DNA of 64,000 nucleotides from Verrucomicrobiota bacterium (GTDB lineage: Bacteria; Verrucomicrobiota; Verrucomicrobiia; Limisphaerales; UBA9464). Position numbers and translations under genes: made by a program. Location: the NCBI GenBank assembly GCA_947471985.1, contig CANIZL010000012.1, positions 19,474 through 83,473 on the forward strand, in the 5' to 3' direction. The notes below the pieces were generated by a model that saw only the letters and a program-made list of their open reading frames with translations, ran no database searches and was not told the DNA's origin. Below, in pieces: positions 9,418-19,400 of this stretch. Position 1 is the first letter of the stretch; each line of letters begins with the position of its first letter.

Positions 9418-10398
9418 CTACGAGCCGGCCCGGGACGTACGATTCCCCGCTGCCACGGCGTGGACGATTTCCGTCAGGGACCGCCGCGGCGAAAACCCGG
9501 TCAGCCGCTGCAGCTTCGAAATATCCGGCCGGCGCCGCCGCATGTCTTCAAATCCCGGAGCATACGCCGCGTCATAGGGCACGAATTCCAAGGTCGAAGT
9601 GGATCCCACCAACCGCACCACCTCTTCCGCGAGCCCGCGCATGGTGATTTCCTGTTCGCTGCCCACATTGACCACCTCACCACTGGCCGCCGGGCACGCG
9701 CGCAGCCGCATGAGGGCCTCCACCGTATCGAGCACGTGGCAGAAACAGCGGGTCTGCAGTCCGTCACCGTAGACCCGCACGGGCCGGCCGGCCTGCGCCG
9801 CACTCACAAAACGCGGCAGCACCATGCCGTATTGGCCGGTCTGACGCGGCCCCACCGTGTTGAACAAGCGCACGATCGTCACCGGCAACCCCCGTTCCCG
9901 CAGGTACGCCAGCGCCAGAAACTCATCCATCAGCTTGGAACAGGCGTAGCTCCACCGACCCAACGTGGGCGGACCGATGAGCAGGTCATCGTCCTCGCGA
10001 AACGCCGGGCGGGCGCTCTTGCCATACACCTCGGACGTCGAGGCAAACAGCACGGGAACGCGATGGACCGCTGCCGCTGCCAGAATGACTTCCGATTCGT
10101 GCAGGTTGGTTTCAATGGTGCGAATCGGCGACTGCACCACCAACTCCACCCCCACCGCGGCGGCCAGATGAATCACCGACTCCGCCTGCGCCATCAACTC
10201 CGGCAGTTCCGCACACAGCGACACCTTCGAAGCCACGACGCGCAAGTTGGGATAGTTCTGCACCGACGCGAGGTTGGCCCGGCTGCCCGTGGAGAAATCG
10301 TCCACCACCACCACGCGTTTACCCTCCGCCAACAGGCGCTCAACGAGGTGCGATCCGATGAAGCCGGCTCCGCCGGTAATCAAAACATGCTTAGACAT
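9418..10398 (-). CDS. NAD-dependent epimerase/dehydratase (extended SDR, UDP-glucuronate decarboxylase-like)
   Basis: ITGGAGFIGSHLVERL, YACSK, RLFNTVGPRQTGQYGMVLPRFV. Confidence 0.88.
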   Translation of the reverse strand: MSKHVLITGGAGFIGSHLVERLLAEGKRVVVVDDFSTGSRANLASVQNYPNLRVVASKVSLCAELPELMAQAESVIHLAAAVGVELVVQSPIRTIETNLHESEVILAAAAVHRVPVLFASTSEVYGKSARPAFREDDDLLIGPPTLGRWSYACSKLMDEFLALAYLRERGLPVTIVRLFNTVGPRQTGQYGMVLPRFVSAAQAGRPVRVYGDGLQTRCFCHVLDTVEALMRLRACPAASGEVVNVGSEQEITMRGLAEEVVRLVGSTSTLEFVPYDAAYAPGFEDMRRRRPDISKLQRLTGFSPRRSLTEIVHAVAAGNRTSRAGS

Positions 10399-10678
10399 GA
10401 GCGGCGAAATCCGACCGGCACACCGCTCTCCCCCACCGGCCCCCGGAGCGGGGATCGGCTGCTTTCACTCCCAAGGCGGGCGGATCAGAAAGGCAGGAAC
10501 TCATCGTAGGGTATGCGGCGAAAGCCACCATGGCGGATGGCGTGGGGATTTCAAAAAGGGAACCACATCGCGACCCAACGCCGGGCGATCTCAGCGGGAA
10601 CCAGTTCCACCGGACCGAACGGCCCTCCCTTCACCGCCTTTGTTTCGCCATCGCCGGATTCTGGCGCATCCTAGCCCA

Positions 10679-11842
10679 ATGTCCTCCTCGCTGCGTCTGG
10701 GATTGATCGGTCTGGGCAACATTGGGCGCCATCACGCCAACTATTTGTTGGAAGGCAAGGTGCCGCGGTGCGCCCTCACCGCCGTCTGCACCACCACCGC
10801 CGCGAAACTCGAGCCGTACGCCAGCCGCGGTCTGGCCACCTGGACCGATGCCCAGGCGTTGATTCGATCCGGCACGGTGGACGCGATTCTGATCGCCACG
10901 CCGCACTACGATCACGCACCGCTCGGCATCGCGGCGCTGGAAGCCGGACTGCACGTGATGGTGGAAAAGCCGATCGCCGCCCACAAGGCGGACGCCGAAC
11001 GCCTGCTCGCCGCCGCCGCGCGGCATCCCCGCCAGGTCTTCGCCGGCATGTTCCAGCTGCGGATGGAACCGCGTTACCAGGAACTCCGGCGGCTGATTAC
11101 CAGCGGCGAACTCGGCACTCTCGTCCGGGTGAACTGGATCAACACCGACTGGTTCCGGACCGAAGCCTACTACGCCAGCGGCGGTTGGCGGGCCACCTGG
11201 GCGGGCGAAGGCGGCGGCGTGCTGTTGAACCAATGCCTGCACAATCTGGACGTGCTCACCTGGCTGCTCGGACCGCCCCAGTCGGTGCGGGGCTTCGCTC
11301 AGCTGGGCCGATTCCACCAAATCGAGGTGGAGGATCAAATCACCGTCCATCTCGAATGGCCGGGCCGGGTGCAGGGCGTGTTTGTCGCCAGCACTGGCGA
11401 AGCCCCGGGCACGAACCGGCTCGAACTGGTCGGCAGCCGCGGCAAGGTGGTGATGGAGGACGGCCGGATGCGCTTCTACCAAAACGCGGTCGACATGCTG
11501 GAATTCAGCCGCACCACCACCGGCGGCTTCACCAAACCGGACCTCACCGAGATCCCCATCCCGTTCGAAAACGCCACGGATCCCCACGCCCAATTGATGC
11601 GGAATTTCACCGCGGCCGTTCTCGATGGGGCCGACCTGATCGCCCCCGGAGCCGCCGGCTTACATTCGCTCGAGCTGGCCAACGCCGCCGTTTACTCCTC
11701 GTTGATGGAGAAAACCCTCGCGCTGCCGATGGATGGGCTGGCTTGGGAACAGATGCTGCGCGAACTGGCCGCGGCCTCGTCCGTCAAGAAGGCGGTCCGG
11801 GTCGGTGGAACCGACGATTTCGCCGCCTCGTTCCGCCGCTGA
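10679..11842 (+). CDS. Gfo/Idh/MocA family oxidoreductase
   Basis: LGLIGLGNIGRHHA, EKPIAAHKADAERLL, GGGVLLNQCLHNLDVLTWLLG. Confidence 0.9.
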   Translation: MSSSLRLGLIGLGNIGRHHANYLLEGKVPRCALTAVCTTTAAKLEPYASRGLATWTDAQALIRSGTVDAILIATPHYDHAPLGIAALEAGLHVMVEKPIAAHKADAERLLAAAARHPRQVFAGMFQLRMEPRYQELRRLITSGELGTLVRVNWINTDWFRTEAYYASGGWRATWAGEGGGVLLNQCLHNLDVLTWLLGPPQSVRGFAQLGRFHQIEVEDQITVHLEWPGRVQGVFVASTGEAPGTNRLELVGSRGKVVMEDGRMRFYQNAVDMLEFSRTTTGGFTKPDLTEIPIPFENATDPHAQLMRNFTAAVLDGADLIAPGAAGLHSLELANAAVYSSLMEKTLALPMDGLAWEQMLRELAAASSVKKAVRVGGTDDFAASFRR

Positions 11843-11902
11843 ATCAACGGGCGATAAGCGGGGTGGTGACTCTGAGAGAATCCCCGGCCCCGCCCCTTCG
11901 CT

Positions 11903-12682
11903 TCACTTCAGTCCCAGGCGCTTCACGACTTCCTCCGCGAAGACCTCATACGCCGCTGCGCCCGCACTGTACTTGTCGTAATGGATGATCGGCTTGCCGA
12001 AACTGGGCGCTTCCGCCAGGCGCGTCGTCCGCGGGATCACCGTATCGAACACCTTTTCGCCGAAATGCTCCCGGACTTCACCCACCACGCTCTGGGACAA
12101 CCGCGTCCGACCGTCGTACATCGTCATCAGGACCCCCAGGAGTTCCAGGTTCGGATTGATCCCGTTATCGCGGATCTGTCCGTGGATCCGATTGACCGTC
12201 GCGATGCCTTCCAGCGCGTAGTATTCGCATTGGAGCGGCACAATGAGCCAATCCGCCGCCGCGTAGGAATTCAGCGTGAGAATACCCAGGGCCGGCGGGC
12301 AATCGAAGAGGATCACTTCAAACATCCCCTGCTCGCGGATCGGCTGCAGGGCGACGCGGAGTCGGTTGAGGTAATCGTCGGCCCGCGCCAGTTCCACTTC
12401 CGCCCCGCACAAATCGACCTCGCTGGCGATCACGGAAAGATTCGGAAACGCGGTCGATTTGATGCGCTCCAGCAGCGTGCCCTCGCCCAGCAACGGCCGA
12501 TAAACGCTGCCACCCTCGATTTTCTCCAACCCCACGCCGCTGGTGGCGTTGGCCTGGGAATCGAGATCGATCAGCAAAACGCGCCGTCCCATCGCAGCCA
12601 GACAGGCGGCGAGGTTGACGGTGGTGGTGGTCTTGCCGACGCCACCCTTCTGGTTGGCCACGGCGATGACGTGAGTACGCAC
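11903..12682 (-). CDS. parA: ParA/Soj chromosome-partitioning ATPase
   Basis: VANQKGGVGKTTTTVNLAA (deviant Walker A), LLIDLDSQANATSG, FDCPPALGILTLN. Confidence 0.93.
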   Translation of the reverse strand: MRTHVIAVANQKGGVGKTTTTVNLAACLAAMGRRVLLIDLDSQANATSGVGLEKIEGGSVYRPLLGEGTLLERIKSTAFPNLSVIASEVDLCGAEVELARADDYLNRLRVALQPIREQGMFEVILFDCPPALGILTLNSYAAADWLIVPLQCEYYALEGIATVNRIHGQIRDNGINPNLELLGVLMTMYDGRTRLSQSVVGEVREHFGEKVFDTVIPRTTRLAEAPSFGKPIIHYDKYSAGAAAYEVFAEEVVKRLGLK

Positions 12683-12804
12683 AAACCGATAGTGTAAGGT
12701 GACCTCGCCGCCGGCAAGCTGTTACCGGTACGGACCCAACGGCACGCCCCGGGGTGATGTCGCTCTATCCTCGCCCCGCGGTGAAGGTCTGCCAGTGTCC
12801 CCGC

Positions 12805-13920
12805 ATGTCGTCGAAGAAGTCCGCCGTTACGAAATGGATTCCCCCGCGGGTACGGTCTCTCCATGCCTACGTACCCGGAGAGCAGCCGAAGGTGTCCGGG
12901 CTCATCAAGCTCAACACCAACGAAAACCCCTATCCCCCGGCCCCCAAGGTGCTCGCCGCCACCCGGGCCGCGGTGGACGGACGATTCCGGCTCTATCCCA
13001 ATCCCACCTCCCAACCCCTGCGCGAAAAACTCGCGCGCCTCCATCAGGTGGAACCCGCCAACGTCATCGTGGGCAACGGCTCCGATGAACTGCTGGCTTT
13101 GGCGATCCGCACCTTCGTCGAACCCGCCGCCCCCGGCACCGGTTCCAAGTCGATCGTCCAGTTCCCCTGGCCCTGCTACTCGCTCTACCCGGTATTGACG
13201 GAAATCCACGGCGCCGTCGCGCATCCGGTGCCACTGCGCGCGGACTTTGATCTCCCGACCGTCGCCGAACTCCGCCGCGGTCGGCAGTGGGATTTTCGCG
13301 CCGCCCTGACGCTGATCACGACCCCCAATGCCCCGAGCGGGCGCGGGTACACACTGGCTCAATTGGACGCCCTTTGCTCCACGCAACGCGGACTGGTCAT
13401 CCTCGACGAAGCCTACGTCGATTTCGCGGAGTCCGACGCTCTCGAACTGATCCGCCAGCACCCGCACGTCCTGATTTCCCGCACTTTTTCCAAGGCCTAT
13501 TCGCTGTGTTTCCAGCGGGTCGGCTATTTCGTGGGCCACCCCGAGCTAATCGGCGCCCTCGATAAAGTGCGGGACAGCTACAACGTGAACGGGCTCGGTC
13601 AGATCGCCGCGTTGGCCACGCTCGATCAACTGCCGTACTACCGGAAAAACTTCGGCCGGATCAAAGCCACGCGGGAACGGGTACGCCGCGAATTAACCGG
13701 TCTGGGTTGGCGCGTCCTGCCCAGCGCCACGAATTTCCTCCTCACCGAACCCGCCGGTCCCCCGGCCCGGACCTGGCTCGAGGCCTTGCGGGCGGAGAAA
13801 ATCATCGTTCGCTGGTTCAGAGCCCCCGACGTCAACGCTTACCTCCGCATCACCATCGGCAGTGATGACGAAATGAACCGTTTCCTGCGTGCGGTCCGAA
13901 AAATCGGCCGGGCCGAATAA
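12805..13920 (+). CDS. hisC: Histidinol-phosphate aminotransferase
   Basis: IKLNTNENPYPP, VGNGSDELLALAIR, TTPNAPSGRG, LDEAYVDFAE, SRTFSKAYSL. Confidence 0.88.
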   Translation: MSSKKSAVTKWIPPRVRSLHAYVPGEQPKVSGLIKLNTNENPYPPAPKVLAATRAAVDGRFRLYPNPTSQPLREKLARLHQVEPANVIVGNGSDELLALAIRTFVEPAAPGTGSKSIVQFPWPCYSLYPVLTEIHGAVAHPVPLRADFDLPTVAELRRGRQWDFRAALTLITTPNAPSGRGYTLAQLDALCSTQRGLVILDEAYVDFAESDALELIRQHPHVLISRTFSKAYSLCFQRVGYFVGHPELIGALDKVRDSYNVNGLGQIAALATLDQLPYYRKNFGRIKATRERVRRELTGLGWRVLPSATNFLLTEPAGPPARTWLEALRAEKIIVRWFRAPDVNAYLRITIGSDDEMNRFLRAVRKIGRAE

Positions 13921-13930
13921 CGAGAATCTC

Positions 13931-13956
13931 CCGCGCCAAACTCCTCGACGGCGCGG
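13931..13956. other. 7-bp inverted repeat CCGCGCC-N12-GGCGCGG after hisC stop, no T-tract
   Basis: Direct reading. Confidence 0.45.
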
Positions 13957-13984
13957 CCGATTTCCCGCATCGTCCCGCCATTCT

Positions 13985-15022
13985 ATGGCAAAATCACAGT
14001 ATCGCTTCTGCGTCGGCCCCTGGAACTTCAGCGCCGGTCAGGATCCGTACGGTCCGCCCGTGCGCGAAGAGAAGTCCTTCGATTGGAAGTTGAAGGCCCT
14101 AAAGGAACTCGGCTTCGAAGGCATGATGTTCCACGATGACGACGCCGTGCCGGACATTGATTCCAAGTCCGCCAAGCAGGTCCTCGCCGAGGCCCGCGCC
14201 CTGAAGCGGCAGCTCGATGATGCCGGGGTCGTGGCGGAAATGGTCGCGCCCCGCCTCTGGTTCGCGCCCCAGACCGTGGACGGTGCCTTCACCTCCAATA
14301 ATCCCAAGCACCGGCAGTACGCGATCGACCGCTCCAAGCAGACCTGCGATATCGCCCGCGAACTCGGCACGGATATCCTCGTCCTCTGGCTCGCCCGCGA
14401 AGGTTCGTACCTGCGCGAATCCAAATCCGCCGGTCAGGCCACCGAACATTTGGTCACCGCCTTCGATGCCCTGCTGAAACACGACAAGAAGATCCGCCTC
14501 GCGATTGAGCCGAAGCCCAACGAGCCGATGGATCATGCGTACCTGCCGACCATCGGCCACGCCCTCGCGATCGCCCAGCAGACCCGCGATCCGAAACGCG
14601 TCGGCTGCGTCATCGAATCCGCCCACTCGCTGCTGTCCGGCCACGATCCGGCCGACGACATCGAATTTGCCATGAGCTTCAAGAAGCTCTGGTCGCTGCA
14701 CCTCAACGACCAAAACGGGCTGAAGTACGATCAGGACAAGCCCTTCGGTTCGGCGAATCTGCGCGTGGCCTTCAATCAAGTGCGGGCGCTCGAACGTACC
14801 GGCTACGGCAAGAATGGGGAGTTCGTCTGCTTCGATGTGCATCCCTTCCGGACCACCCGGGAAGAGCACTTCCTGCAGCACCTCGCGAACTCCAAGCGCA
14901 CGTTTGTCCACCTGCTCAAGAAGGCCCGGACGTATCCGGAGAAGGAAGCCGCCCGCTTGATCGCTGATCGCAATTACCAGGATCTGGATCAGCTGGTGTT
15001 GGAGCATCTGATGGGTGTTTAA
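13985..15022 (+). CDS. Xylose isomerase-like TIM-barrel sugar isomerase
   Basis: YRFCVGPWNFSAGQDPYG, FHDDDAVPDID, LAIEPKPNEPMDH, SLHLNDQNG, FVCFDVHPFRTT. Confidence 0.85.
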   Translation: MAKSQYRFCVGPWNFSAGQDPYGPPVREEKSFDWKLKALKELGFEGMMFHDDDAVPDIDSKSAKQVLAEARALKRQLDDAGVVAEMVAPRLWFAPQTVDGAFTSNNPKHRQYAIDRSKQTCDIARELGTDILVLWLAREGSYLRESKSAGQATEHLVTAFDALLKHDKKIRLAIEPKPNEPMDHAYLPTIGHALAIAQQTRDPKRVGCVIESAHSLLSGHDPADDIEFAMSFKKLWSLHLNDQNGLKYDQDKPFGSANLRVAFNQVRALERTGYGKNGEFVCFDVHPFRTTREEHFLQHLANSKRTFVHLLKKARTYPEKEAARLIADRNYQDLDQLVLEHLMGV

Positions 15023-15054
15023 TGCGGCCGCCCCTCCCGGGGCGTCACCCGGCA

Positions 15055-15083
15055 GCGATCCGGGTTCCCCGAGCCCGGATCGC
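15055..15083. other. Perfect 10-bp inverted repeat GCGATCCGGG-N9-CCCGGATCGC, no T-tract; preceded by smaller hairpin ~15029-15044
   Basis: Direct reading. Confidence 0.65.
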
Positions 15084-15121
15084 CCCCAACGCCAACCGCA
15101 CGCGGAGCCACACCCGCCACC

Positions 15122-15682
15122 ATGGGAATGAAACCAAGCGCCTACAAACCCTGGCTGGTGGGCGTCACCGTGTTTCTCGCGGTGGTCTGGTTCATGCGCC
15201 CCCACAAGCCGCAATTCCTCCGTCTCCCGGGACGGGGGAACGCGCCGGCGTGGAACTTCACCGATCTGGCCGGTCGACATTTCTCCGCGACCAATTTCGC
15301 CGGCCAAATCATCGTCCTGAATTTCTGGGCCACGTGGTGTCCGCCCTGCGTCCGGGAACTCCCCGAACTCGCCGCGTTCCACCGCGCCCACACCAACCAG
15401 GGAGTCACGGTGATCGGGGCATCGATCGACGATCCACCCGAACCCGCACTGCGCACGTACCTGCAACGGTCGCCCCCGCCCTACCCCGTCTTGATCGCCA
15501 GCCCGCCGGAACGCGATGGCTTCGGGGGCGTTTCCCAGATTCCGGAAACCTGGGTCATCGATCGCAATGGCCGGGTTGCGGCCCGTTATTTGGGGCCCAT
15601 TTCCGAGGCGGAATTAAACCGCGCCGTGGCACCCCTGCTCGGCAGTCCGGTCACCCCAGCCGCCTCGCCCGCGAACCCCTGA
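15122..15682 (+). CDS. TlpA-like thiol-disulfide oxidoreductase (membrane-anchored)
   Basis: N-terminal TM, VLNFWATWCPPCVRELPELAAF, GVSQIPETWVIDRNGRV. Confidence 0.88.
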   Translation: MGMKPSAYKPWLVGVTVFLAVVWFMRPHKPQFLRLPGRGNAPAWNFTDLAGRHFSATNFAGQIIVLNFWATWCPPCVRELPELAAFHRAHTNQGVTVIGASIDDPPEPALRTYLQRSPPPYPVLIASPPERDGFGGVSQIPETWVIDRNGRVAARYLGPISEAELNRAVAPLLGSPVTPAASPANP

Positions 15683-15692
15683 GGGATCACCC

Positions 15693-17378
15693 ATGCTCCA
15701 CACCCTCCGTATTCGCAATCTGGCCTTGGTGGCGGAATTGACCCTCGATTTTGGACCGGGGTTGAGCGTCCTCACCGGCGAGACCGGCGCGGGCAAATCC
15801 GTAATTCTTGGAGCCCTGAACCTTGTCCTGGGCCAGCGGGCGGACCGCGGAGCCATCCGGGCCGGGGCGGATCAATGTACGGTGGAAGCGGCCTTTGATA
15901 TCTCACGCCTGCGGCCGCCGCTCAGTGCCTTTCTCGAGGAAAACGGCCTGGAACCCTGTGCCGATGGGCAGTTGGTCCTCAAACGATCGTTCAGCAGCGC
16001 GGGGGCCAATCGGCAATTCGTAAATGGTTCACCCACCACCCTGGCCGCCCTGACCACACTCGGTGCCTGGTTGGTCGATCTGCACGGTCCGCACGAACAT
16101 CAATCCCTGCTCCAACCCCACCGGCAACTCGCCATCCTCGACGCCTTCGGCAACCTTGAAGCCGCACGCCAATCCCTCGCCGAACTCGTCCGCCAACGAA
16201 ATGCCGCCGAGGCCGAACTCGCGGCGTTGGTCATCGACGAACGCACCTACGCCCAGCAACTCGACCTCACCCGGCATCAGGTCCGCGAAATCACCGATGC
16301 CCGCCTGCAATCGGGCGAGGATGCGACCGTGGCCGCAGAACATCACCGGGCCCACCACGCGGCCCGCCGCTTGGAACTGAGCCTCGGTGCCCTCGACGCC
16401 CTGAGCGAAAGCGAGGACGCCGCCACCACCCGACTCGCGGTTGTCGGCCGCGCCCTGCAGGAGTTGGTGCGCCTCGACCCGACCGCGCAAGACCTGGCCG
16501 ACGGATTGGATCAATCCGTGTCGCTGCTGCGCGACGTGCAGCACGGGCTGGTATCGTACGGCGAACGGGCAGAGGTGGATCCCGGCCGCCTGGCGGAACT
16601 CGAACAGCGATTGGATCTCCTCCAGTCCTTGAAACGCAAGTACGGCCCCACGCTGGACGAGGTGCAGGCTTTTGGCGTCACCGCGCGGGAGAAACTCGCG
16701 GCTTTGGAAGGGCGATCCGTTGAACTCACCCGCATCAACACCCTGCGCGAGCGATTGCAGCGGGAGATTCTCACCGCCGCCCGAAAGTTGTCCCAGTCCC
16801 GCCAGGCGGTCATTCCGCGGCTGGTGAAAGCCGTTCAGCTGGAATTGTCCGCCTTGGGATTCCGTCAGTCCGAATTCGCCATTTCCGTAACGTTCAACCC
16901 CGACGGCATCCAGAGCTCCGGCGGGGACGTGCTGGAATTCCAGTTCGCGCCGAACCCCGGCGAGCCCGCCCGGCCGTTGCGGGCCATCGCCTCCAGCGGC
17001 GAACTCGCCCGCGTCATGCTGGCGCTGAAGACCGTCCTCGCCGCCGAAGATGAAGTGCCGGTGCTGGTGTTCGATGAAGTCGACGCCAACATCGGCGGCG
17101 AGACCGCCCACGCCGTCGGCGAAAAAATGCGCCAGATTGCCCGCCAACATCAGGTGCTGTGCATCACCCACCTCGCTCCCGTCGCCGCGCACGGCGACGC
17201 GCATTTCGTGGTGACCAAGGACGTCGCCGCGGGTCGGACGGAATCGCAGGTGACCCAGTTGAAAGCGGGTGGCCGGGTGGACGAATTGGCCCGCATGCTC
17301 GGCGGCGGCCCCGCCGCCCGGCGCCACGCGGAAGAACTGCTTAACCAGCGGAAAAAGACCAAAACGGCCACGTCGTAG
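15693..17378 (+). CDS. recN: DNA repair protein RecN
   Basis: LHTLRIRNLALVAELTLDFGPGLSVLTGETGAGKS, LHGPHEHQSLL, ASSGELARVMLALKTVLA, VFDEVDANIGGETA. Confidence 0.95.
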   Translation: MLHTLRIRNLALVAELTLDFGPGLSVLTGETGAGKSVILGALNLVLGQRADRGAIRAGADQCTVEAAFDISRLRPPLSAFLEENGLEPCADGQLVLKRSFSSAGANRQFVNGSPTTLAALTTLGAWLVDLHGPHEHQSLLQPHRQLAILDAFGNLEAARQSLAELVRQRNAAEAELAALVIDERTYAQQLDLTRHQVREITDARLQSGEDATVAAEHHRAHHAARRLELSLGALDALSESEDAATTRLAVVGRALQELVRLDPTAQDLADGLDQSVSLLRDVQHGLVSYGERAEVDPGRLAELEQRLDLLQSLKRKYGPTLDEVQAFGVTAREKLAALEGRSVELTRINTLRERLQREILTAARKLSQSRQAVIPRLVKAVQLELSALGFRQSEFAISVTFNPDGIQSSGGDVLEFQFAPNPGEPARPLRAIASSGELARVMLALKTVLAAEDEVPVLVFDEVDANIGGETAHAVGEKMRQIARQHQVLCITHLAPVAAHGDAHFVVTKDVAAGRTESQVTQLKAGGRVDELARMLGGGPAARRHAEELLNQRKKTKTATS

Positions 17379-17430
17379 CCTTGGCTTGGATCTCTCCCAT
17401 CGGTCTCCTCCCATCGGTCTCCCGGATTTC

Positions 17431-18618
17431 ATGAAACGCTTTTGGCTCTTCCTGGTGCCCCTGCTGCTGGCCAGCTGCACCGCCGTCCCGCGCCACGCCC
17501 GAAACACGGGTCCCTGGGACCCCGCCACCCTTCGGCACCCCCCGACTTGGTCCGCCGGGGCGCGCGCCGGGTTGGTCGAGGAGATCTATTACGAAGGTGA
17601 GCTCCGGCAGGGCCGGCCCACCCGGGTCTTCGCCTATCTGGGCAAACCCGCCGGCGCCCACTCTGGAAAATTGCCGGCCATGCTGCTGGTCCACGGTGGC
17701 GGCGGTAAAGCCTTCAAGGAATGGGCGGATCACTGGGCCCAGCGGGGCTACGTCGCCCTGGCCATGGATCTTGGCGGCAACGGTCCCGCCGGTCCCCTGC
17801 CCGACGGCATGCCCGACCAGTCCGATAAAACCAAGTTCCGCAATTTCGGCGAGGACGAAATCCGGGACATGTGGACCTACCACGCCGTCGCAGCGGTATT
17901 GCGGGGACATGCGTTGCTGAAATCGCTACCCGAAGTCGACCCGCGACGAATCGGCGTCACCGGCATCAGTTGGGGCGGTTACCTGACCTGCATCGTGGCG
18001 GGCATCGACCCGGAACTGCAAGTGGCGGTGCCCGTGTACGGCTGCGGCTTTCTCGGCGACAACAGCGTCTGGACCGATCAATCCCTCGCCGCCATGTCCC
18101 CGGAATCCCGCGAACGGTGGCTGCGCGTTTTTGATCCCAGCCGATATCTGGCCGGAGTGAGTTGCCCGACCTTGTTCCTGAACGGCGCGACCGATTTTGC
18201 CTATCCGCTCGATAGCTACCAAAAATCCTATCGCCTCGTACCCGAACCCCACCGGCACGTTAGCGTCGTCGTCGGTCTGCCGCACGGGCACATTTGGACG
18301 TTCGGGGAGGTGGATGCGTTTGTGGACAACGCGCTCCGGGGCGGTCCCGATTTACCCCGCCTGGGTCCGCTCCAGCAGGCCAACGGCCGGGCAGGTGCGC
18401 CGGTGAAAAGCTCCTCGCCCATCACGGCCGCCACCCTGCACTACACCACGGATTCCGGGCCGTGGCAGAAGCGTACCTGGAAGAGTGTGGCCGCGCAGGT
18501 CGGCCCTCATGCGGTCTCCGCCGAGCTGCCGCGCGAGCGTCCGTTGGTGGCCTTCCTGGCGATCGTCGACGCGCACGGACTCCGGGTCAGCACCGAGCAC
18601 ATAACGCTAACCCCTTGA
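17431..18618 (+). CDS. Alpha/beta hydrolase, acetylxylan esterase / prolyl-oligopeptidase-type lipoprotein
   Basis: Lipobox LLLASC, LLVHGGGGKAFKEWADHWAQRGYVALAMDLGG, GVTGISWGGYLT. Confidence 0.8.
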   Translation: MKRFWLFLVPLLLASCTAVPRHARNTGPWDPATLRHPPTWSAGARAGLVEEIYYEGELRQGRPTRVFAYLGKPAGAHSGKLPAMLLVHGGGGKAFKEWADHWAQRGYVALAMDLGGNGPAGPLPDGMPDQSDKTKFRNFGEDEIRDMWTYHAVAAVLRGHALLKSLPEVDPRRIGVTGISWGGYLTCIVAGIDPELQVAVPVYGCGFLGDNSVWTDQSLAAMSPESRERWLRVFDPSRYLAGVSCPTLFLNGATDFAYPLDSYQKSYRLVPEPHRHVSVVVGLPHGHIWTFGEVDAFVDNALRGGPDLPRLGPLQQANGRAGAPVKSSSPITAATLHYTTDSGPWQKRTWKSVAAQVGPHAVSAELPRERPLVAFLAIVDAHGLRVSTEHITLTP

Positions 18619-18732
18619 TCCGAGGACGGCGCGGCCCCCGGGGCAAACGTCCCGGACGCTGAGTCCGGAGCCCTGATCGTCACCACATTCGGGGTTGTTA
18701 TCGCCCCCCGAACCCTCTACTTCCCGGCGATC

Positions 18733-19347
18733 ATGGCTGAAGTAGAAATTCCTCACGGAGAAGGCAAGGAAGGCGAAAAGCAGATCGGCATCATGATCGC
18801 AATCATTGCGGTCGTCATGGCCATCGTCGGGGCGCTCGGCAACAATGCCGCCAACGAGCGCATTGTGAAGGCGGTGGAATCCTCCAATGGGTTCGCCTGG
18901 TACCAGGCCAAACGTCAGCGCAGCTACCTGAACGATCTCGAGATCAAACGCATCGCCATCGAGCTCGCCGGCACCCCCACGGCCGCGCAGCGGGAGGCTC
19001 TGACCAAGCTGGCCACGGATCTCAAAGCCAAGAACGAGGAGTACCACTCCGAGAATGAAAAGCTTCAGAAAGACGCGCTCGAGGCGAAGATCGAATCGGA
19101 AGTGTCCGGGGAAAAGAACGACGGCTTTGATCACGCCGAGATCCTGCTGCAGGTGGCCGTGGTGCTGTGCTCCCTCACGCTACTGACCAGCAACCGGAAT
19201 TTCCTGCGGGTCGGCATCGCCGTGGCGATTTTGGGCGGAATCTGGGGCGGCAAGACGCTGGTGCTCAAAGCCCACCCGCCGGGCGGGGAACACGCCGCTC
19301 CGGCGGCCCACGCCGAGCCCGCGGCCCACGCCGCTCCGGCGAAATAA
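18733..19347 (+). CDS. DUF4337-like membrane protein
   Basis: EKQIGIMIAIIAVVMAIVGALGNNAANERI, SNGFAWYQAKRQRS; two C-terminal TM segments. Confidence 0.65.
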   Translation: MAEVEIPHGEGKEGEKQIGIMIAIIAVVMAIVGALGNNAANERIVKAVESSNGFAWYQAKRQRSYLNDLEIKRIAIELAGTPTAAQREALTKLATDLKAKNEEYHSENEKLQKDALEAKIESEVSGEKNDGFDHAEILLQVAVVLCSLTLLTSNRNFLRVGIAVAILGGIWGGKTLVLKAHPPGGEHAAPAAHAEPAAHAAPAK

Positions 19348-19400
19348 GGATCCCGGTAAGGTCCGGGACCGCCCGCCGCCCGCGCCCGCGGGCGAAACCC

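Noticed and set aside
16029-17528. 499 aa minus-strand ORF opposite recN
   Set aside because: recN motifs on the + strand explain the region; the antisense frame is a GC artefact.
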